Program-made: the position numbers and the translations under genes | The notes under the pieces: model-generated | Seen by the model: only the letters and a program-made list of their open reading frames with translations | Databases searched by the model: none | What the model was told of the DNA's origin: nothing | Shown here: positions 18,406 to 28,219 of the stretch, in pieces | Layout of the letters: every line of letters starts with the position of its first letter | How positions within the stretch are numbered: the first letter of the stretch is position 1 | NCBI RefSeq assembly: GCF_023935105.1 | Contig: NZ_CP096040.1 | Span: 5,251,001-5,315,000 of the forward strand | Reading direction: 5' to 3' | Source: Caulobacter segnis | GTDB taxonomy: Bacteria; Pseudomonadota; Alphaproteobacteria; Caulobacterales; Caulobacteraceae | DNA: 64,000 nt

Positions 18406-19565
18406 CAGGCGAAGGCCGCGAAGTAGCGGTTGATCAGGGCCTCGTAGGCGTTGGCCAGATGGCGCACTTCCTCGACCGGAACCCGCTCGTCGACCTGGTG
18501 CATGGTCGAGCCGACCAGGCCGAACTCGACGACGGGGCAGAGGCTGCGGATGAAGCGGGCGTCGCTGGTGCCGCCGGTGGTCGACAGCTCCGGCACGCGG
18601 CCGGTGGCGTCGCCGACGGCGGCCACGATCACGTCGGTGAAGGCGCCCGGCTCGGTCAGGAAGGCCTCGCCGCTGATCTTGCACAGCGCCTCGACCCGGC
18701 CTGAAAAGCCCTCGGCCGCCTCGCGGCACTCGCCCTCGATCCAGGCGGCCAGGTCCTTGCCCTTGTGGGCGGGGTTGAAGCGGATGTTCACGCGGGCCTT
18801 GGCCGAGGCGGGAATGACGTTAGTGGCGGTGTTGCCGACGTCGACCGTCGTCACCTCCAGGTTCGACGGCTGGAAGCCGGTATAGCCCTCGTCCAGCACC
18901 CGACTCTGCAGGCGCGAGAGGATGTCGACCAGCACCGGGATCGGGTTGGCGGCGCGGTGCGGATAGGCCACGTGGCCCTGCGTGCCGTCGACGGCGATCC
19001 AGGCGTTGATGCTGCCGCGCCGGCCGATCTTGACTATGTCGCCCAGCAGGTTCGCGCTGGTCGGCTCGCCGACGATGCAATGGTCGATGATCTCGCCCTC
19101 GGCGGCCAGGGCCTGCACGACCTTGACCGTGCCGTCCTCGGCCACGCCCTCTTCGTCGCCGGTGATCAGGAAGCTGATCGAGCCGGCGTGCTCGGGAACC
19201 TTGGCCACGGCGGCGACGAAGGCGGCGATGGCGCTCTTCATGTCGACCGCCCCCCGGCCGTACAGGATCCCGTCCTTGATCTCGGCCTCGAACGGCCCGG
19301 CGGTCCAGGCCGCGTCGTCGCCGACCGGCACCACGTCGGTATGGCCGGCAAAGCAGAGGTTCGGCCGCGCCGTCCCGCGCCGGGCGTAGAGGTTCTCGAT
19401 CTCGCCGAACTTCATCCGGCGGCAGGTGAAGCCAAGCGTCTCCAGCTGGCGCTGCAGCGTGTCCATCGCCCCCGCGTCGGCCGGGGTCACCGAGGGACGC
19501 CGGATCAGGGCTTGAGCCAGGTCGACGGGGTCGATGTTGACGGAAACGGGCGCGGGGCTGGTCAT
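18405..19565 (-). CDS. dapE: Succinyl-diaminopimelate desuccinylase
   Basis: Removes succinate from N-succinyl-LL-diaminopimelate in lysine and cell-wall precursor synthesis. 386 residues, M20 metallopeptidase family. Metal ligands are visible in [21 protein letters not shown] and TGDEEG, and the C-terminal [11 protein letters not shown] is DapE-specific. ATG 19565 is chosen over upstream in-frame codons because the homologous part begins there. First gene of the overlapping dapE-EamA-glsA unit. Confidence 0.96.
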   Translation of the reverse strand: MTSPAPVSVNIDPVDLAQALIRRPSVTPADAGAMDTLQRQLETLGFTCRRMKFGEIENLYARRGTARPNLCFAGHTDVVPVGDDAAWTAGPFEAEIKDGILYGRGAVDMKSAIAAFVAAVAKVPEHAGSISFLITGDEEGVAEDGTVKVVQALAAEGEIIDHCIVGEPTSANLLGDIVKIGRRGSINAWIAVDGTQGHVAYPHRAANPIPVLVDILSRLQSRVLDEGYTGFQPSNLEVTTVDVGNTATNVIPASAKARVNIRFNPAHKGKDLAAWIEGECREAAEGFSGRVEALCKISGEAFLTEPGAFTDVIVAAVGDATGRVPELSTTGGTSDARFIRSLCPVVEFGLVGSTMHQVDERVPVEEVRHLANAYEALINRYFAAFA

Positions 19566-19629
19566 GATCCTGGCTTTAGGCTTCCCTTTCCGCCGACGCA
19601 AACCCAGCAAATCCCTTCCAAGGTCCGCG

Positions 19630-20109
19630 ATGCCCAAGATCGATCTCGCCTCGGCGCCGACGCGCATCGGCACGGCCTATCCCGCGCCGTTCAACACACC
19701 CTGCCTGCAACGGCATCGCACCAAGCTGGGCGACGCGGTCGGCCTCGACCAGTTCGGCGTCAACCTGCTGCGCCTGCCGCCCGGCGCCTGGTCCAGCCAG
19801 CGCCACTGGCACACGGCCGAGGACGAGTTCACCTGGGTGGTCGAGGGCGAGGTGGTGCTGGTCGACAATGACGGCGAGACGACGCTGCGGGCAGGCGACT
19901 GCGCGGGCTTCAAGGCCGGTGTCGCCAACGGCCACCACTTCCAGAACCGCTCGGACAAGGATGTGCTGCTGCTGGAGATCGGCTCGCGCAAGCCCGACAC
20001 CGACGGCTGCGACTATCCGGACATCGACCTGGTGCTCCGCGAAGGCGAAGACGTGTACCGGCATCGTGACGGGACGCCATACGACACCGATCAGGGGCGC
20101 AAGCGGTAA
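19630..20109 (+). CDS. Cupin-domain protein
   Basis: 159 residues with one double-stranded beta-helix. The metal-site motifs are recognisable: [19 protein letters not shown] (cupin motif 1) and [10 protein letters not shown] (motif 2). The C-terminal part ([17 protein letters not shown]) is typical of a subgroup often found with carbohydrate or transcription functions. Divergent from dapE with a 64-bp gap. Function not known. Confidence 0.82.
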   Translation: MPKIDLASAPTRIGTAYPAPFNTPCLQRHRTKLGDAVGLDQFGVNLLRLPPGAWSSQRHWHTAEDEFTWVVEGEVVLVDNDGETTLRAGDCAGFKAGVANGHHFQNRSDKDVLLLEIGSRKPDTDGCDYPDIDLVLREGEDVYRHRDGTPYDTDQGRKR

Positions 20110-20155
20110 TAGAAGGCCCATTTCGCTCCGCTCGGACACCGCCTAGGTTGACGGC

Positions 20156-20770
20156 ATGCGCGCGCTCGTCCTCACCTTGCTCCTGGCCGTCTCGTCCTGT
20201 TCCGCCCCGCCGGAATCCGCCAAGGCCGCTCCGCCTCAGGCCGGGAGCGGGAACGCGCCGGCCATTCCGGTTCAGGTCTCCTATCGCGTCCAGCAGCAGG
20301 GCGGCGGCCTCGGCGTCTTCGTCGACGAGGCGGCGGTCTTCTACGAGGTTGGCGACCCACCGAACCGCGTCTGGGTGCTCGAGCGGCGACGGCGCGACCA
20401 GAAGATGGGCCAGGTCACCTTCCGCGCCGACTGGATCGACGGCCGCGCTTGTCCGGCGCTGGAGGCCGCGATCGCCAAGCTTGGCCGACTGCCGCCGATC
20501 GGCATGGCCGGCCTGGATACGCGCTCCGGCGTCATGATCAGCGATACGCCAGAGGTGACACTGATGGGTCCGGCGGCGCCCAAGGACGGCGGTTTCATCA
20601 TGCGGCGGGACACCCAGGGAACGGTCTCCCACTGGTGGTGGGAGACATCGAAGGCGCTCGAAGGCTGCTGGCGGCCGAAACAGCCCTATATCGCCGGCGC
20701 CTACGACCTTCGATCCCGGCTGGGCTCGGCCGAGGACGAGGTCAAGGTGATGAGCCCCAAGGCGCGATAG
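20156..20770 (+). CDS. Putative lipoprotein of unknown function
   Basis: 204 residues with a short lipoprotein signal (MRALVLTLLLAVSSC), cysteine at 15. The mature part is a small soluble domain with EVGDPPNRVWVLERRRRDQK and a Trp-rich HWWWETSKALEGCW; I recognise no family. It starts a run of three small exported proteins on the plus strand. No clear ribosome site precedes the ATG. Confidence 0.6.
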   Translation: MRALVLTLLLAVSSCSAPPESAKAAPPQAGSGNAPAIPVQVSYRVQQQGGGLGVFVDEAAVFYEVGDPPNRVWVLERRRRDQKMGQVTFRADWIDGRACPALEAAIAKLGRLPPIGMAGLDTRSGVMISDTPEVTLMGPAAPKDGGFIMRRDTQGTVSHWWWETSKALEGCWRPKQPYIAGAYDLRSRLGSAEDEVKVMSPKAR

Positions 20771-20799
20771 CGCGACGGCCGCCGCGCCACGGCGCGTTC

Positions 20800-20824
20800 G
20801 GAACCTTCACCGCACGGATCGGTT
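20800..20824 (+). promoter_or_regulatory. Candidate general-stress promoter
   Basis: GGAAC, 16 bp, GGTT: one mismatch in the -10 element against the EcfG consensus. It would start the transcript about 28 bp before the ATG at 20859. Confidence 0.4.
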
Positions 20825-20858
20825 AGTGGGCTCGAATGGTGAGAGTCGGGGAGTCTTC

Positions 20859-21413
20859 ATGAAAACCGTGTTGCGCGTCGCGGCCCTGTGCGTCGCGTTT
20901 CTCGCGCCCGTATCCACACGCGCCCAGGACGCTTCGAAATTCGATCCGGCCACTATCGACCTGGCCAAGCTGATCGCCTGCCGCACCTATCAGCCGGCCC
21001 AGTACAACGCCCTGGCGTTCTGGATGGCGGAAGACGACGGCAAGGCGGCGCTGGCGCATCTTGGTCTGTCGGAAACGCCGTCCGCCAACCCGATGCTGCG
21101 CACCTTCACGCTGAAGGCGCCGCTGACCGTGTTCGGACGCCAGACTCGCCAGATCGCCTTCGCCAGCTCGGGTCCGCTGGCCATACTGGACGAGGCCGAT
21201 CCGCATCCGCTGGCTCGCGAGCTGGGCGTGAAGGCGGCCGTCGATACGCCCGGGAAGTTCCTGGGCGAGCGCGAGATCTCCGCCGCGTCGGAAAAGGACG
21301 AGAAGACCGGCATGACCTTCAGCAGCCGCGTCGCGCTGAACGTCTCGACCGTCACCTCGCATCCCGGCAAGACGCTGGCGGGGTGCAGCTATGTCATCGA
21401 TGTCTTGGGCTAG
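20859..21413 (+). CDS. Secreted protein of unknown function
   Basis: 184 residues with a cleavable signal peptide (ends near STRAQD). The mature part carries LIACRTYQPAQYNALAFWMA and ends with LAGCSYVIDVLG, leaving two well-separated cysteines that could pair in the periplasm. ATG 20859 follows GGGGAG; the upstream in-frame start would add an unlikely leader. No family recognised. The next gene begins 3 bp after its stop. Confidence 0.65.
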   Translation: MKTVLRVAALCVAFLAPVSTRAQDASKFDPATIDLAKLIACRTYQPAQYNALAFWMAEDDGKAALAHLGLSETPSANPMLRTFTLKAPLTVFGRQTRQIAFASSGPLAILDEADPHPLARELGVKAAVDTPGKFLGEREISAASEKDEKTGMTFSSRVALNVSTVTSHPGKTLAGCSYVIDVLG

Positions 21414-21416
21414 GCC

Positions 21417-21773
21417 ATGCGAAACCCAGATCTCATCGCGGCGCTGACCGCCGTGGCCTTGCTGGCGAGCGGCGGCGCCGCCAAGGCCCAGGACATCTAC
21501 ATCGGCACGGTCGCGGTCGAGAAGGACGTGGTCGTGCTGACCCGCTGCGATCTCGCCCAGAACCGATACGTCCTGCGCGACCGCAAGGGCGAGGCGCGGC
21601 GTCCGGTCGCCGACCTGCGCGAGCGCCTCAAGCGCCTCAGGGCGCCGGTCTATGTCGAGGTGATCGGCGAATATGCCGAGCAGGGTGAGGACAACGCCCT
21701 GGACGTCATCGGCCTGGAGAACCTCGAGGCCGGCAAGTCATGCCATCTGACCGACGCGCTGGAGGCGCGCTAA
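21417..21773 (+). CDS. Small secreted protein of unknown function
   Basis: 118 residues with a signal peptide ending near AKAQD. The mature part begins [20 protein letters not shown], with two cysteines (LTRCD and KSCHL), suggesting a small disulfide-bonded beta domain. It is almost contiguous with the preceding secreted-protein gene, so the two probably form one unit. Its end overlaps the end of def by 4 bp, tail to tail. Confidence 0.62.
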   Translation: MRNPDLIAALTAVALLASGGAAKAQDIYIGTVAVEKDVVVLTRCDLAQNRYVLRDRKGEARRPVADLRERLKRLRAPVYVEVIGEYAEQGEDNALDVIGLENLEAGKSCHLTDALEAR

Positions 21774-22291
21774 GCGGCCCGGCGCGCCTTCTTGACCTTG
21801 GCGATGGCGCGATCGCGGCGCAGGCGCGAGAGGTGGTCGATGAACAGGACGCCTTCCAGGTGGTCCATCTCGTGCTGAATGCAGACGGCGAACAGGCCCT
21901 CGGCCTCCTCGACGACGGTCTCGCCCTGGTAGTTCATGTAGCGGATGGTGACCTTCGACGGGCGCTCGACCTCGTCGAAATATTCCGGCACCGACAGGCA
22001 GCCTTCCTCGTAGCCCAGGGTCTCTTCCGAGCTCGAGAGGATCTCGGGATTGACGAAGTAGCGCGGCGCCGGCTCCTCGCCCTCGCGGGCCAGGTCCATG
22101 GTGATGACGCGAATCGGTTCGCCGACCTGCACGGCGGCCAGACCGATGCCGGGGGCGTCGTACATGGTTTCCAGCATGTCATCCATCAGGGCGCGCAGTT
22201 CGTCGGTGACGGCCTCCACGGGCGTGGAGATCTTCTTGAGAACCGCCAGGTCGGCGGCGTTATCGACGGTGAGGATGCGACGGATAGCCAT
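21770..22291 (-). CDS. def: Peptide deformylase
   Basis: Removes the formyl group from nascent proteins. 173 residues, class I. All three metal motifs are present: [20 protein letters not shown] with the Cys ligand and QHEMDHLEG with both His ligands and the catalytic Glu. It follows rmuC by 8 bp on the same strand. It is separated from fmt, its usual neighbour. Confidence 0.97.
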   Translation of the reverse strand: MAIRRILTVDNAADLAVLKKISTPVEAVTDELRALMDDMLETMYDAPGIGLAAVQVGEPIRVITMDLAREGEEPAPRYFVNPEILSSSEETLGYEEGCLSVPEYFDEVERPSKVTIRYMNYQGETVVEEAEGLFAVCIQHEMDHLEGVLFIDHLSRLRRDRAIAKVKKARRAA

Positions 22292-22299
22292 GATGAACG

Positions 22300-23601
22300 T
22301 CAGGTAGGCGTCTCATTTCCGAGCGTCAAGGTGGGAGATTGTCCCGCCCCGGCCTGGGCCGTTCCCAACTTGGTGAGCGGACGGACGGCCTGTTCGACCG
22401 GCGCCGGCTCGGCGATTTCCTTGCCCTCGTGATCGACCGACAGGTCCTCGAAGCGGCGAGCCTGGGTCAGGACCTGACTCTCCAGCGAGCCGACGAACTG
22501 GTTGTACTTGCCCACGGCGCTCTCCAGCGCCTTGCCCATGGCCCCGGCATGGGCGCCCATGACCGAGACGCGCTTGTAGAGCTCGCGGCCGACCTCGACG
22601 ATGCGGGCGGCGTTCTTGGCCTGGTCCTCGGCCCGCCAGCCATAGGCCACCGCCTTGCAGAGGGCGAACAGGGTGGTGGGCGTGACCAGCACCACCCGCC
22701 GGTCCATGGCTTCCGCCATCAGTTCGGGCAGGCGGTCCAGGGCGGCGGCCAGGAAGCCGTCGCCGGGCACGAACATGGCCACGAAGTCGGGCGAGCCCTC
22801 GGCGTTGAACTGGTCCCAATAGGCCTTGGACGCCAAGCCCTGCATGTGGGACCGGACGCTGGCGGCGTGGCGGACCATGGCGGCCTCGCGCAGACCTTCG
22901 TCGGTCGCCTCCTGGGCCTCGAGGAAGGCGTTCAGCGAGCACTTGGCGTCGATCACGAACACCCCGCCGCCCGGCAGGGTGACCTTGACGTCGGGCCGGC
23001 GGCGGCCTTCCTCGCTGTCGACGCTGAACTGCTCCTGGAAGTCGAAGCGGCTGTTCAGGCCGGCGGCCTCCAGCACGTTGCGCAGGGTCTGCTCGCCCCA
23101 GCGGCCCTGGACCCCGGCCCCGCGGCGCAGGGCGGCCGACAGCTTGCGGGCCTCGGCCTGGGTGGCGGTCGAGGCCTCCATCAGGGCGGCGATCTGGGCC
23201 TTGAGGCCGCCGGTCTCTTCGGCGCGGGCCTTCTCGACCGCGGTGACCTGGGCCTCGAACTTGGCCAGGGTTTCGGCCACCGGCTTCAGCTGGGCCTCCA
23301 GGCGCGCCTGGGCCAGGTTGTCGCGACTCTTGGCGTTCTCGTCGGCGCGCTTGATCAGCTGTTCGGCGATGGCGTTGGCGCTCTGGGCGGCCTGGGCGCG
23401 GATCAGTTCGAGCTGGGTGGCGCTCTGATCCTCCAGGAGGCGGTGGCGTTCCTCGGCCTGGGCCACACGCTCGTTCAGCATCCAGGCCTGGGCCTCGGCC
23501 TTGGCGGCGCGGCGCTGGCTGGCGACCGCCCACAGGGCGCAGGCGATGGCCGCGAGGGCGAAGACGACGGCCAGGATCAGAAACGGATCAGAGAAGTTCA
23601 T
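22300..23601 (-). CDS. rmuC: DNA recombination protein RmuC
   Basis: 433 residues. An N-terminal membrane helix ([20 protein letters not shown]) is followed by a long coiled coil (about residues 35-170) and the RmuC nuclease-like domain ([44 protein letters not shown]). It limits inversions and is linked to DNA repair. It lies 8 bp upstream of def, so they are probably transcribed together. Confidence 0.93.
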   Translation of the reverse strand: MNFSDPFLILAVVFALAAIACALWAVASQRRAAKAEAQAWMLNERVAQAEERHRLLEDQSATQLELIRAQAAQSANAIAEQLIKRADENAKSRDNLAQARLEAQLKPVAETLAKFEAQVTAVEKARAEETGGLKAQIAALMEASTATQAEARKLSAALRRGAGVQGRWGEQTLRNVLEAAGLNSRFDFQEQFSVDSEEGRRRPDVKVTLPGGGVFVIDAKCSLNAFLEAQEATDEGLREAAMVRHAASVRSHMQGLASKAYWDQFNAEGSPDFVAMFVPGDGFLAAALDRLPELMAEAMDRRVVLVTPTTLFALCKAVAYGWRAEDQAKNAARIVEVGRELYKRVSVMGAHAGAMGKALESAVGKYNQFVGSLESQVLTQARRFEDLSVDHEGKEIAEPAPVEQAVRPLTKLGTAQAGAGQSPTLTLGNETPT

Positions 23602-23654
23602 GCTCCGTTCTTAGGGGGAGTCGGCGGCGGCATAAAGACCGCCGCCGCGCAGGA

Positions 23655-23807
23655 TCAATCGTCGCCGTCGGCCAGGTCGGCGATCATGCCGCTGATCGGT
23701 TCACCGCCGAAGCCGGTGACGTTGTGGCCACGATCGACCACGCCGACCTTGGCGGGGTGCGGCGCTTCGGTCTCGACCTCGGGGGTTTCGTCTTGGGGAG
23801 TGCTCAT
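23655..23807 (-). CDS. Small acidic protein of unknown function
   Basis: 50 residues, acidic, probably soluble, with a Gly-rich centre (VVDRGHNVTGFGGEPISGMI) and a DLADGDD end. GGAGAGA precedes the ATG at good distance, which supports translation. It lies between rmuC and recR, same strand as both. No family recognised. Confidence 0.5.
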   Translation of the reverse strand: MSTPQDETPEVETEAPHPAKVGVVDRGHNVTGFGGEPISGMIADLADGDD

Positions 23808-23918
23808 CGGAAAGTCTCTCCGCTCACACGGCGACGATCGCCAGCGTGGCGAGGCTGAGCTTGCCACCGCCTTCGCGGTCTTGTCAGGGCGTGATTGCTA
23901 CGGTCCGGAGATTTTCCG

Positions 23919-24521
23919 TCAGGCCGGTCGCCGAGCGCGCAGCGCCTGGGCGATGGTGCCGTCGTCGAGCCAGTCCAGGTCGCCGCCGACCGGCACGCCG
24001 CGCGCCAGCATGGTCACCGGCACATTGGTCCGGGCCAGGCGGTCGGCGATGTAGTGGGCGGTCGTCTGGCCATCGACCGTGGCCGGCAGGGCCAGGATGA
24101 CCTCGGCCACCTCGCCGTCGCCCACGCGGGCCGCGAGCTCGCCGATCCGCAAGGCTTCGGGTCCCACGCCGTCCAGCGCCGACAACAGGCCGCCCAGCAC
24201 GTGATAGCGGCCCCGGAACGAGCCGCCGCGCTCCATGGCCCAGACCGAGCCGACCTCCTCGACCACGCACAGCAGGCGCCGGTCGCGCGCGCCGTCGGCG
24301 CAGATCGCGCAGGGATCGGTGACGTCCAGCGAGCCGCAGGTCGAGCAGGTCCGGACCTTGGCCTGGGCCTCGGCCATCGCCAGGGCCAGCGGCGCCAGCA
24401 AGGTGTCGCGCTTCTTCAGCAGGGCCAGAGCCGCCCGCCGGCCCGAGCGCGGACCCAGGCCCGGCAGCTTGGACAGCAGGGCGATCAGGCGCTCGATCTC
24501 GGGTCCGGCGGAGGAGGCCAT
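23919..24521 (-). CDS. recR: Recombination protein RecR
   Basis: Works with RecF/RecO to load RecA at gapped DNA. 200 residues: helix-hairpin-helix ([16 protein letters not shown]), four-cysteine zinc finger ([16 protein letters not shown]), Toprim domain ([31 protein letters not shown]) and the Walker-like C-terminus ([16 protein letters not shown]). It follows ybaB and dnaX in the classical dnaX-ybaB-recR order. Confidence 0.97.
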   Translation of the reverse strand: MASSAGPEIERLIALLSKLPGLGPRSGRRAALALLKKRDTLLAPLALAMAEAQAKVRTCSTCGSLDVTDPCAICADGARDRRLLCVVEEVGSVWAMERGGSFRGRYHVLGGLLSALDGVGPEALRIGELAARVGDGEVAEVILALPATVDGQTTAHYIADRLARTNVPVTMLARGVPVGGDLDWLDDGTIAQALRARRPA

Positions 24522-24560
24522 TCTTTTCCTTGATCCCTTTCCAGCGGAAAGGGTGGGTCC

Positions 24561-24890
24561 CTAGAACTTCATCCCAGGCATGCCGCCCATCAGGCCCGCC
24601 ATCGGGCCGGCGGCGTCCTGCATCATCTGGGCCTGCTTGGCGTCGAGCTTCTTCTTGGCGTCGGCGTGGGCGGCGACGATCAAGTCGGCGATCACCTCGC
24701 CCTCGCCCGGCTCGATCAGGCTCTCGTCCAGCGTCACCTTGGCCAGCTCGCCCGTGCCCTTCAGCACGACCGTGACCATGCCGCCGCCCGAGGTGCCCTC
24801 GACGGTGCTTTCGGCCAGGCGCGCCTGGGCGTCCTGCAGCTTCTGTTGCATGGCCTGGGCCTGCTTCATCAGGCCGCCGAGGTCTTTCAT
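24561..24890 (-). CDS. YbaB/EbfC family nucleoid-associated protein
   Basis: 109 residues. The protein begins MKDLGGLMKQAQAMQQKLQD, the family signature, and ends with the Met/Gly-rich MAGLMGGMPGMKF. It forms a dimer that binds DNA. ATG 24890 is chosen over one five codons upstream because GGAG is better spaced from it. Middle gene of dnaX-ybaB-recR. Confidence 0.93.
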   Translation of the reverse strand: MKDLGGLMKQAQAMQQKLQDAQARLAESTVEGTSGGGMVTVVLKGTGELAKVTLDESLIEPGEGEVIADLIVAAHADAKKKLDAKQAQMMQDAAGPMAGLMGGMPGMKF

Positions 24891-24915
24891 TGTCTCAATC
24901 TCCAACTCTGTCGAT

Positions 24916-25030
24916 TTCCCCTCCCCTTGATGGGGAGGGGTAGGGGTGGGGTGATGCGGCGGTCGATGCAGCGCGCGGCGGCCGCCTCGGCAGTCACCCC
25001 CATCCCAACCCTTCCCCCATCAAGGGTGAA
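24916..25030. repeat. Palindromic intergenic repeat between dnaX and ybaB
   Basis: Outer arms are imperfect complements (AGGGGTAGGGGTGGGGTGA against TCACCCCCATCCCAACCCTT); the left arm also holds a CCCTCCCC / GGGGAGGG hairpin. It occupies nearly the whole 145-bp gap inside the operon. Confidence 0.65.
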
Positions 25031-25035
25031 GGGCG

Positions 25036-26871
25036 TTATCCCTCTTCCTCGTCGGGCTCCAGCGGCGGCGTCTCGGGCGTGAGCAGCTTGCGGATCTCGA
25101 CGATCTCGGCGCCAGGGAAGGCCGACAGCACCGACGACACGAAGGGATCCTTCTTGATCTCCTCCAGCGCCTCGCGCTCCTCGCGCTTCTGGCGCTCCAT
25201 CAGGCTCTCGGCCCCGCCGCCGCCCTCGGCGGCGACCAACCAGGGCTGGCCGGTATATTCCTTCAGGGCGCGGACCAGGCGGCCGGCCAGGTTGGCGGGC
25301 GCTCCGGGGGCGGCCTCGAAGGTGATGGCGCCGGGCCGGAAGCTGATCGGGCGGACATATTGCTCGACGTCCAGCCGCAGTCCGATGTCGCGCTTGGCGG
25401 CGATCAAAGCGAGGACGTCGTCGAACGAGGCCAGCACCGGCATGGCCTGGGCGCCGGGCGCGGCCATGGTCACCGGGGCGTGGGCGGTCGCGCCGCCGCC
25501 GGCCGAGCCGCCCCCGCCCATTCCCCCATTGGCGGCGACACCGCCGCCAGGACCACCGCCGCCGATCGGCGAACCGTCGCGCAGAGCCTTCAGCGCCTCT
25601 TCCGGACCGGGCAGGTCGGCGGCGTAGCACAGGCGGATCAGCGCCATCTCGGCCGCGGCCATGGCGTCGGGCGCGCGGCGCACCTCGTCGTGGGCCTTCA
25701 GCAGCATCTGCCACAGCCGCGACAGCGTGCCGGCCGAGGTATGAGCCCCGATCGCGGCCAGGCGCGCGGCCTGCTCCTTGGGCATCGACAGGGCGTCTGG
25801 CCCCAGGGCCTTGGACACCGCCGAGGCGTGGCAGTGGTCCAGCACGTCCAGCATCACCACCGCAGGGTCGGCCCCGAAGCCCCATAGGGCGCGGAAGCCT
25901 TCCAAGGCGTCCTTGGTCTTGCCGGCCATGACGTTTTCGAACAGGGCGATGGTCTGGCCGCGATCGGCCAGGCCCAGCATGTCGCGGACGACGGCCGAGG
26001 TGACGGTCGCGCCGCGATCGGTCTGGACGATGGCCTGGTCCAGCAGCGACAGGCCGTCACGCACCGAGCCCTCGGCCGCGCGGGCGATCAGGGCCAGGGC
26101 GTCCATCTCGATCCGCGCGCCTTCCTTGGCCGAGATGCGGTCGAAATGCTTGACCAGCACGTCCGGCTCGACCCGGCGCAGGTCGAAGCGCTGGGTGCGC
26201 GACAGGATGGTCACCGGCACCTTGCGGATCTCGGTGGTGGCGAAGATGAACTTGGCGTGCGGCGGCGGCTCTTCCAGCGTCTTCAGCAGGGCGTTGAACG
26301 CCGCCGTCGACAGCATGTGCACTTCGTCGATGATGTAGACCTTGTAGCGCGCCTCGACCGGGGCGTAGCGCACCCCGTCTAGCAGCTCGCGCATCTCGTC
26401 GACCTTGGTGCGCGAGGCGGCGTCGAGTTCCAGCACGTCCATGTGCCGGCCCTCGATAATGGCGCGGCAGTGGTAGCCCTCGGTTGTCAGGTCGACCGAG
26501 GGGCCCTTGACGGTGTCGGTCTCGTAGTTGAGCGCGCGGGCCAGCAGGCGCGCGGTCGTGGTCTTGCCGACGCCGCGCACACCGGTGAGCATGAAGGCGT
26601 GGGCGATGCGGCCGGTCGCGAAGGCGTTGGCCAGGGTGCGGACCATGGCCTCCTGGCCGATCAGGTCCTCGAAGGTGCGCGGACGATATTTCCGCGCCAG
26701 CACCGTATAGGCGTCGCCGGTCTCGGGCGGCGGATCCTGGACGACAGGACGCGACTCTTCGGGCGCGGGCGCGGGGCCGCCGAAGATGTCGGCGGTGTTC
26801 TCGTCGCGCTCGGCGGGCGCCTCGTCCCACGGCGGCGCGGAATCAGGCGAGAGGTCGTCGTGGTCGGCCAT
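25036..26871 (-). CDS. dnaX: DNA polymerase III subunit gamma/tau
   Basis: Clamp-loader ATPase and organiser of the replicative polymerase. 611 residues: a charged N-terminal extension (1-50), AAA+ core with Walker A GVRGVGKTTT (97-106), Walker B YIIDEVHMLS, sensor 1 (ATTEIRKVP), SVRDGLSLLDQA, and a C-terminal tau region after a Gly-rich linker. The zinc module between Walker A and DAASRTKVDEMR keeps only one of the usual four cysteines (Tyr116, Ser125, Cys135), so it may not bind zinc. ATG 26871 is chosen because the upstream frame has no homology. I see no clear slippery site for a short gamma form. Confidence 0.95.
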   Translation of the reverse strand: MADHDDLSPDSAPPWDEAPAERDENTADIFGGPAPAPEESRPVVQDPPPETGDAYTVLARKYRPRTFEDLIGQEAMVRTLANAFATGRIAHAFMLTGVRGVGKTTTARLLARALNYETDTVKGPSVDLTTEGYHCRAIIEGRHMDVLELDAASRTKVDEMRELLDGVRYAPVEARYKVYIIDEVHMLSTAAFNALLKTLEEPPPHAKFIFATTEIRKVPVTILSRTQRFDLRRVEPDVLVKHFDRISAKEGARIEMDALALIARAAEGSVRDGLSLLDQAIVQTDRGATVTSAVVRDMLGLADRGQTIALFENVMAGKTKDALEGFRALWGFGADPAVVMLDVLDHCHASAVSKALGPDALSMPKEQAARLAAIGAHTSAGTLSRLWQMLLKAHDEVRRAPDAMAAAEMALIRLCYAADLPGPEEALKALRDGSPIGGGGPGGGVAANGGMGGGGSAGGGATAHAPVTMAAPGAQAMPVLASFDDVLALIAAKRDIGLRLDVEQYVRPISFRPGAITFEAAPGAPANLAGRLVRALKEYTGQPWLVAAEGGGGAESLMERQKREEREALEEIKKDPFVSSVLSAFPGAEIVEIRKLLTPETPPLEPDEEEG

Positions 26872-27153
26872 GGGCTGAGTGTAGTGGGGCGAAGGGCGCG
26901 GCAAAAGACCCGGCCCGCGCGGACCGACCATCTGCTGACAGATTTCGCTGAATTTGGGGGAAGGTGGAGACCGGACAGCGACCCAGAGGTGATCTCGTTG
27001 TGGCTGCTGCCTCTCGGCCCTGACCAGGTTGGCGAGGCTTCCGTCCGCGCCGATCTCCGAGGCCTATATCGCGACTCATCGCGGCGGATGCAAGACGCAT
27101 GACGCACATGCGACGTCGTGACGAACAATCACGCTCGCGCTAGAGGTTCGTTC

Positions 27154-28095
27154 ATGCCCCTCTCGATCATCACCAACACCTTCGCCGGCAACCCCTTGAA
27201 CCGCGACAGCGAGCGTCGCGGCGACGAGGTGTTCATCGCCGAAAAGCTGGCCGACGCCGAATCCCTGGCCGTGGCGCTGTGGAACGGCAAGCCGCTGGTC
27301 GAGGACATCCTGGGCGAGGACGGCAAGCCCACCGGTGTCCAGATCGCCTATCTGCGGGCCGACATGGCCCAGGACCTGGCCGGCGGCAGCGAGAAGCTGC
27401 TGTATCTGGGGCTGTGGAAGGACATCGCCGTGTTCGCGGTCGACATCGACACGGCCTCGGACCCGGCCGAGGGGCCGCTGCAGGGCCTGGGCCGGTTCGA
27501 GGAACTGCGCGGCGCGGCGGCGACCATGCCCCAGGCCGACGCCGGCATCCTGGCCACGGCCAAGTCGATGTTCGAATGGCGCCGACGCCACCGCTGGTGC
27601 AGCGCCTGCGGCCAGAAGACCGAGGTGGCCGACGGCGGCTGGAAGCGCATCTGCCCCGCGTGCGACGCCGAGCACTTCCCCCGCACCGACCCGGTGGCGA
27701 TCATGCTGGCCATCCATGACGGCAAGTGCCTGCTGGGCCGCCAGGCCGCCTGGCCGGCCGGCATGTACTCGGCCCTGGCCGGCTTCATCGAACCCGGCGA
27801 GACCATCGAGGAGGCTTGCGCCCGTGAGCTGCACGAAGAGGCCGGACTGAAGGCGACGGCCGTCCGCTACCACTCCAGCCAGCCTTGGCCATGGCCCAGC
27901 TCGCTGATGATGGGCCTGATGGCCGACGTCGAGACCGCCGACGCCGCCCCGGACCAGACCGAGCTGGAAGCCGTGCGCTGGTTCACCAAGGAAGAGGCCG
28001 CGCGGCTGATCAAGGGCGAGTTCGAGGACGGCCTCTTCGCCCCGCCCCCACTGGCGATCGCCCACCAGCTGATCAAGGCCTGGGCGGAGGGGTAG
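27154..28095 (+). CDS. nudC: NAD+ diphosphatase / RNA NAD-cap hydrolase
   Basis: 313 residues. It cleaves NAD(H) and removes NAD caps from RNA. A four-cysteine zinc ribbon (CSAC, CPAC) is followed by the Nudix box GFIEPGETIEEACARELHEEAG region and the NudC-specific SSQPWPWPSSLMMG. ATG 27154 follows AGAGG at 7 bp; a GTG 36 bp upstream is less likely. Divergent from dnaX across 282 bp in which I see no other feature. Confidence 0.95.
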   Translation: MPLSIITNTFAGNPLNRDSERRGDEVFIAEKLADAESLAVALWNGKPLVEDILGEDGKPTGVQIAYLRADMAQDLAGGSEKLLYLGLWKDIAVFAVDIDTASDPAEGPLQGLGRFEELRGAAATMPQADAGILATAKSMFEWRRRHRWCSACGQKTEVADGGWKRICPACDAEHFPRTDPVAIMLAIHDGKCLLGRQAAWPAGMYSALAGFIEPGETIEEACARELHEEAGLKATAVRYHSSQPWPWPSSLMMGLMADVETADAAPDQTELEAVRWFTKEEAARLIKGEFEDGLFAPPPLAIAHQLIKAWAEG

Positions 28096-28101
28096 TCACT
28101 T

Positions 28102-28200
28102 GCCCCCTCCGGGCCTTCGGCCCTCCTCCCCCGGAGGGGGAAGAAGGTTCACCTTCCGCCCCCGCTGGGGGCGGACGATCGCGAAGCGATCAGGTGGGGG
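28102..28200. repeat. Palindromic intergenic repeat, family B copy 2 (inverted)
   Basis: Reverse complement closely matches 16934-17042, including CACCTGATCGCTTCGCGATC and the CCCCCTCCGGGGGAGG hairpin. It fills the gap between the convergent nudC and amn genes. Confidence 0.8.
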
Positions 28201-28219
28201 CCTGCTGAGCCTGCCGTCC

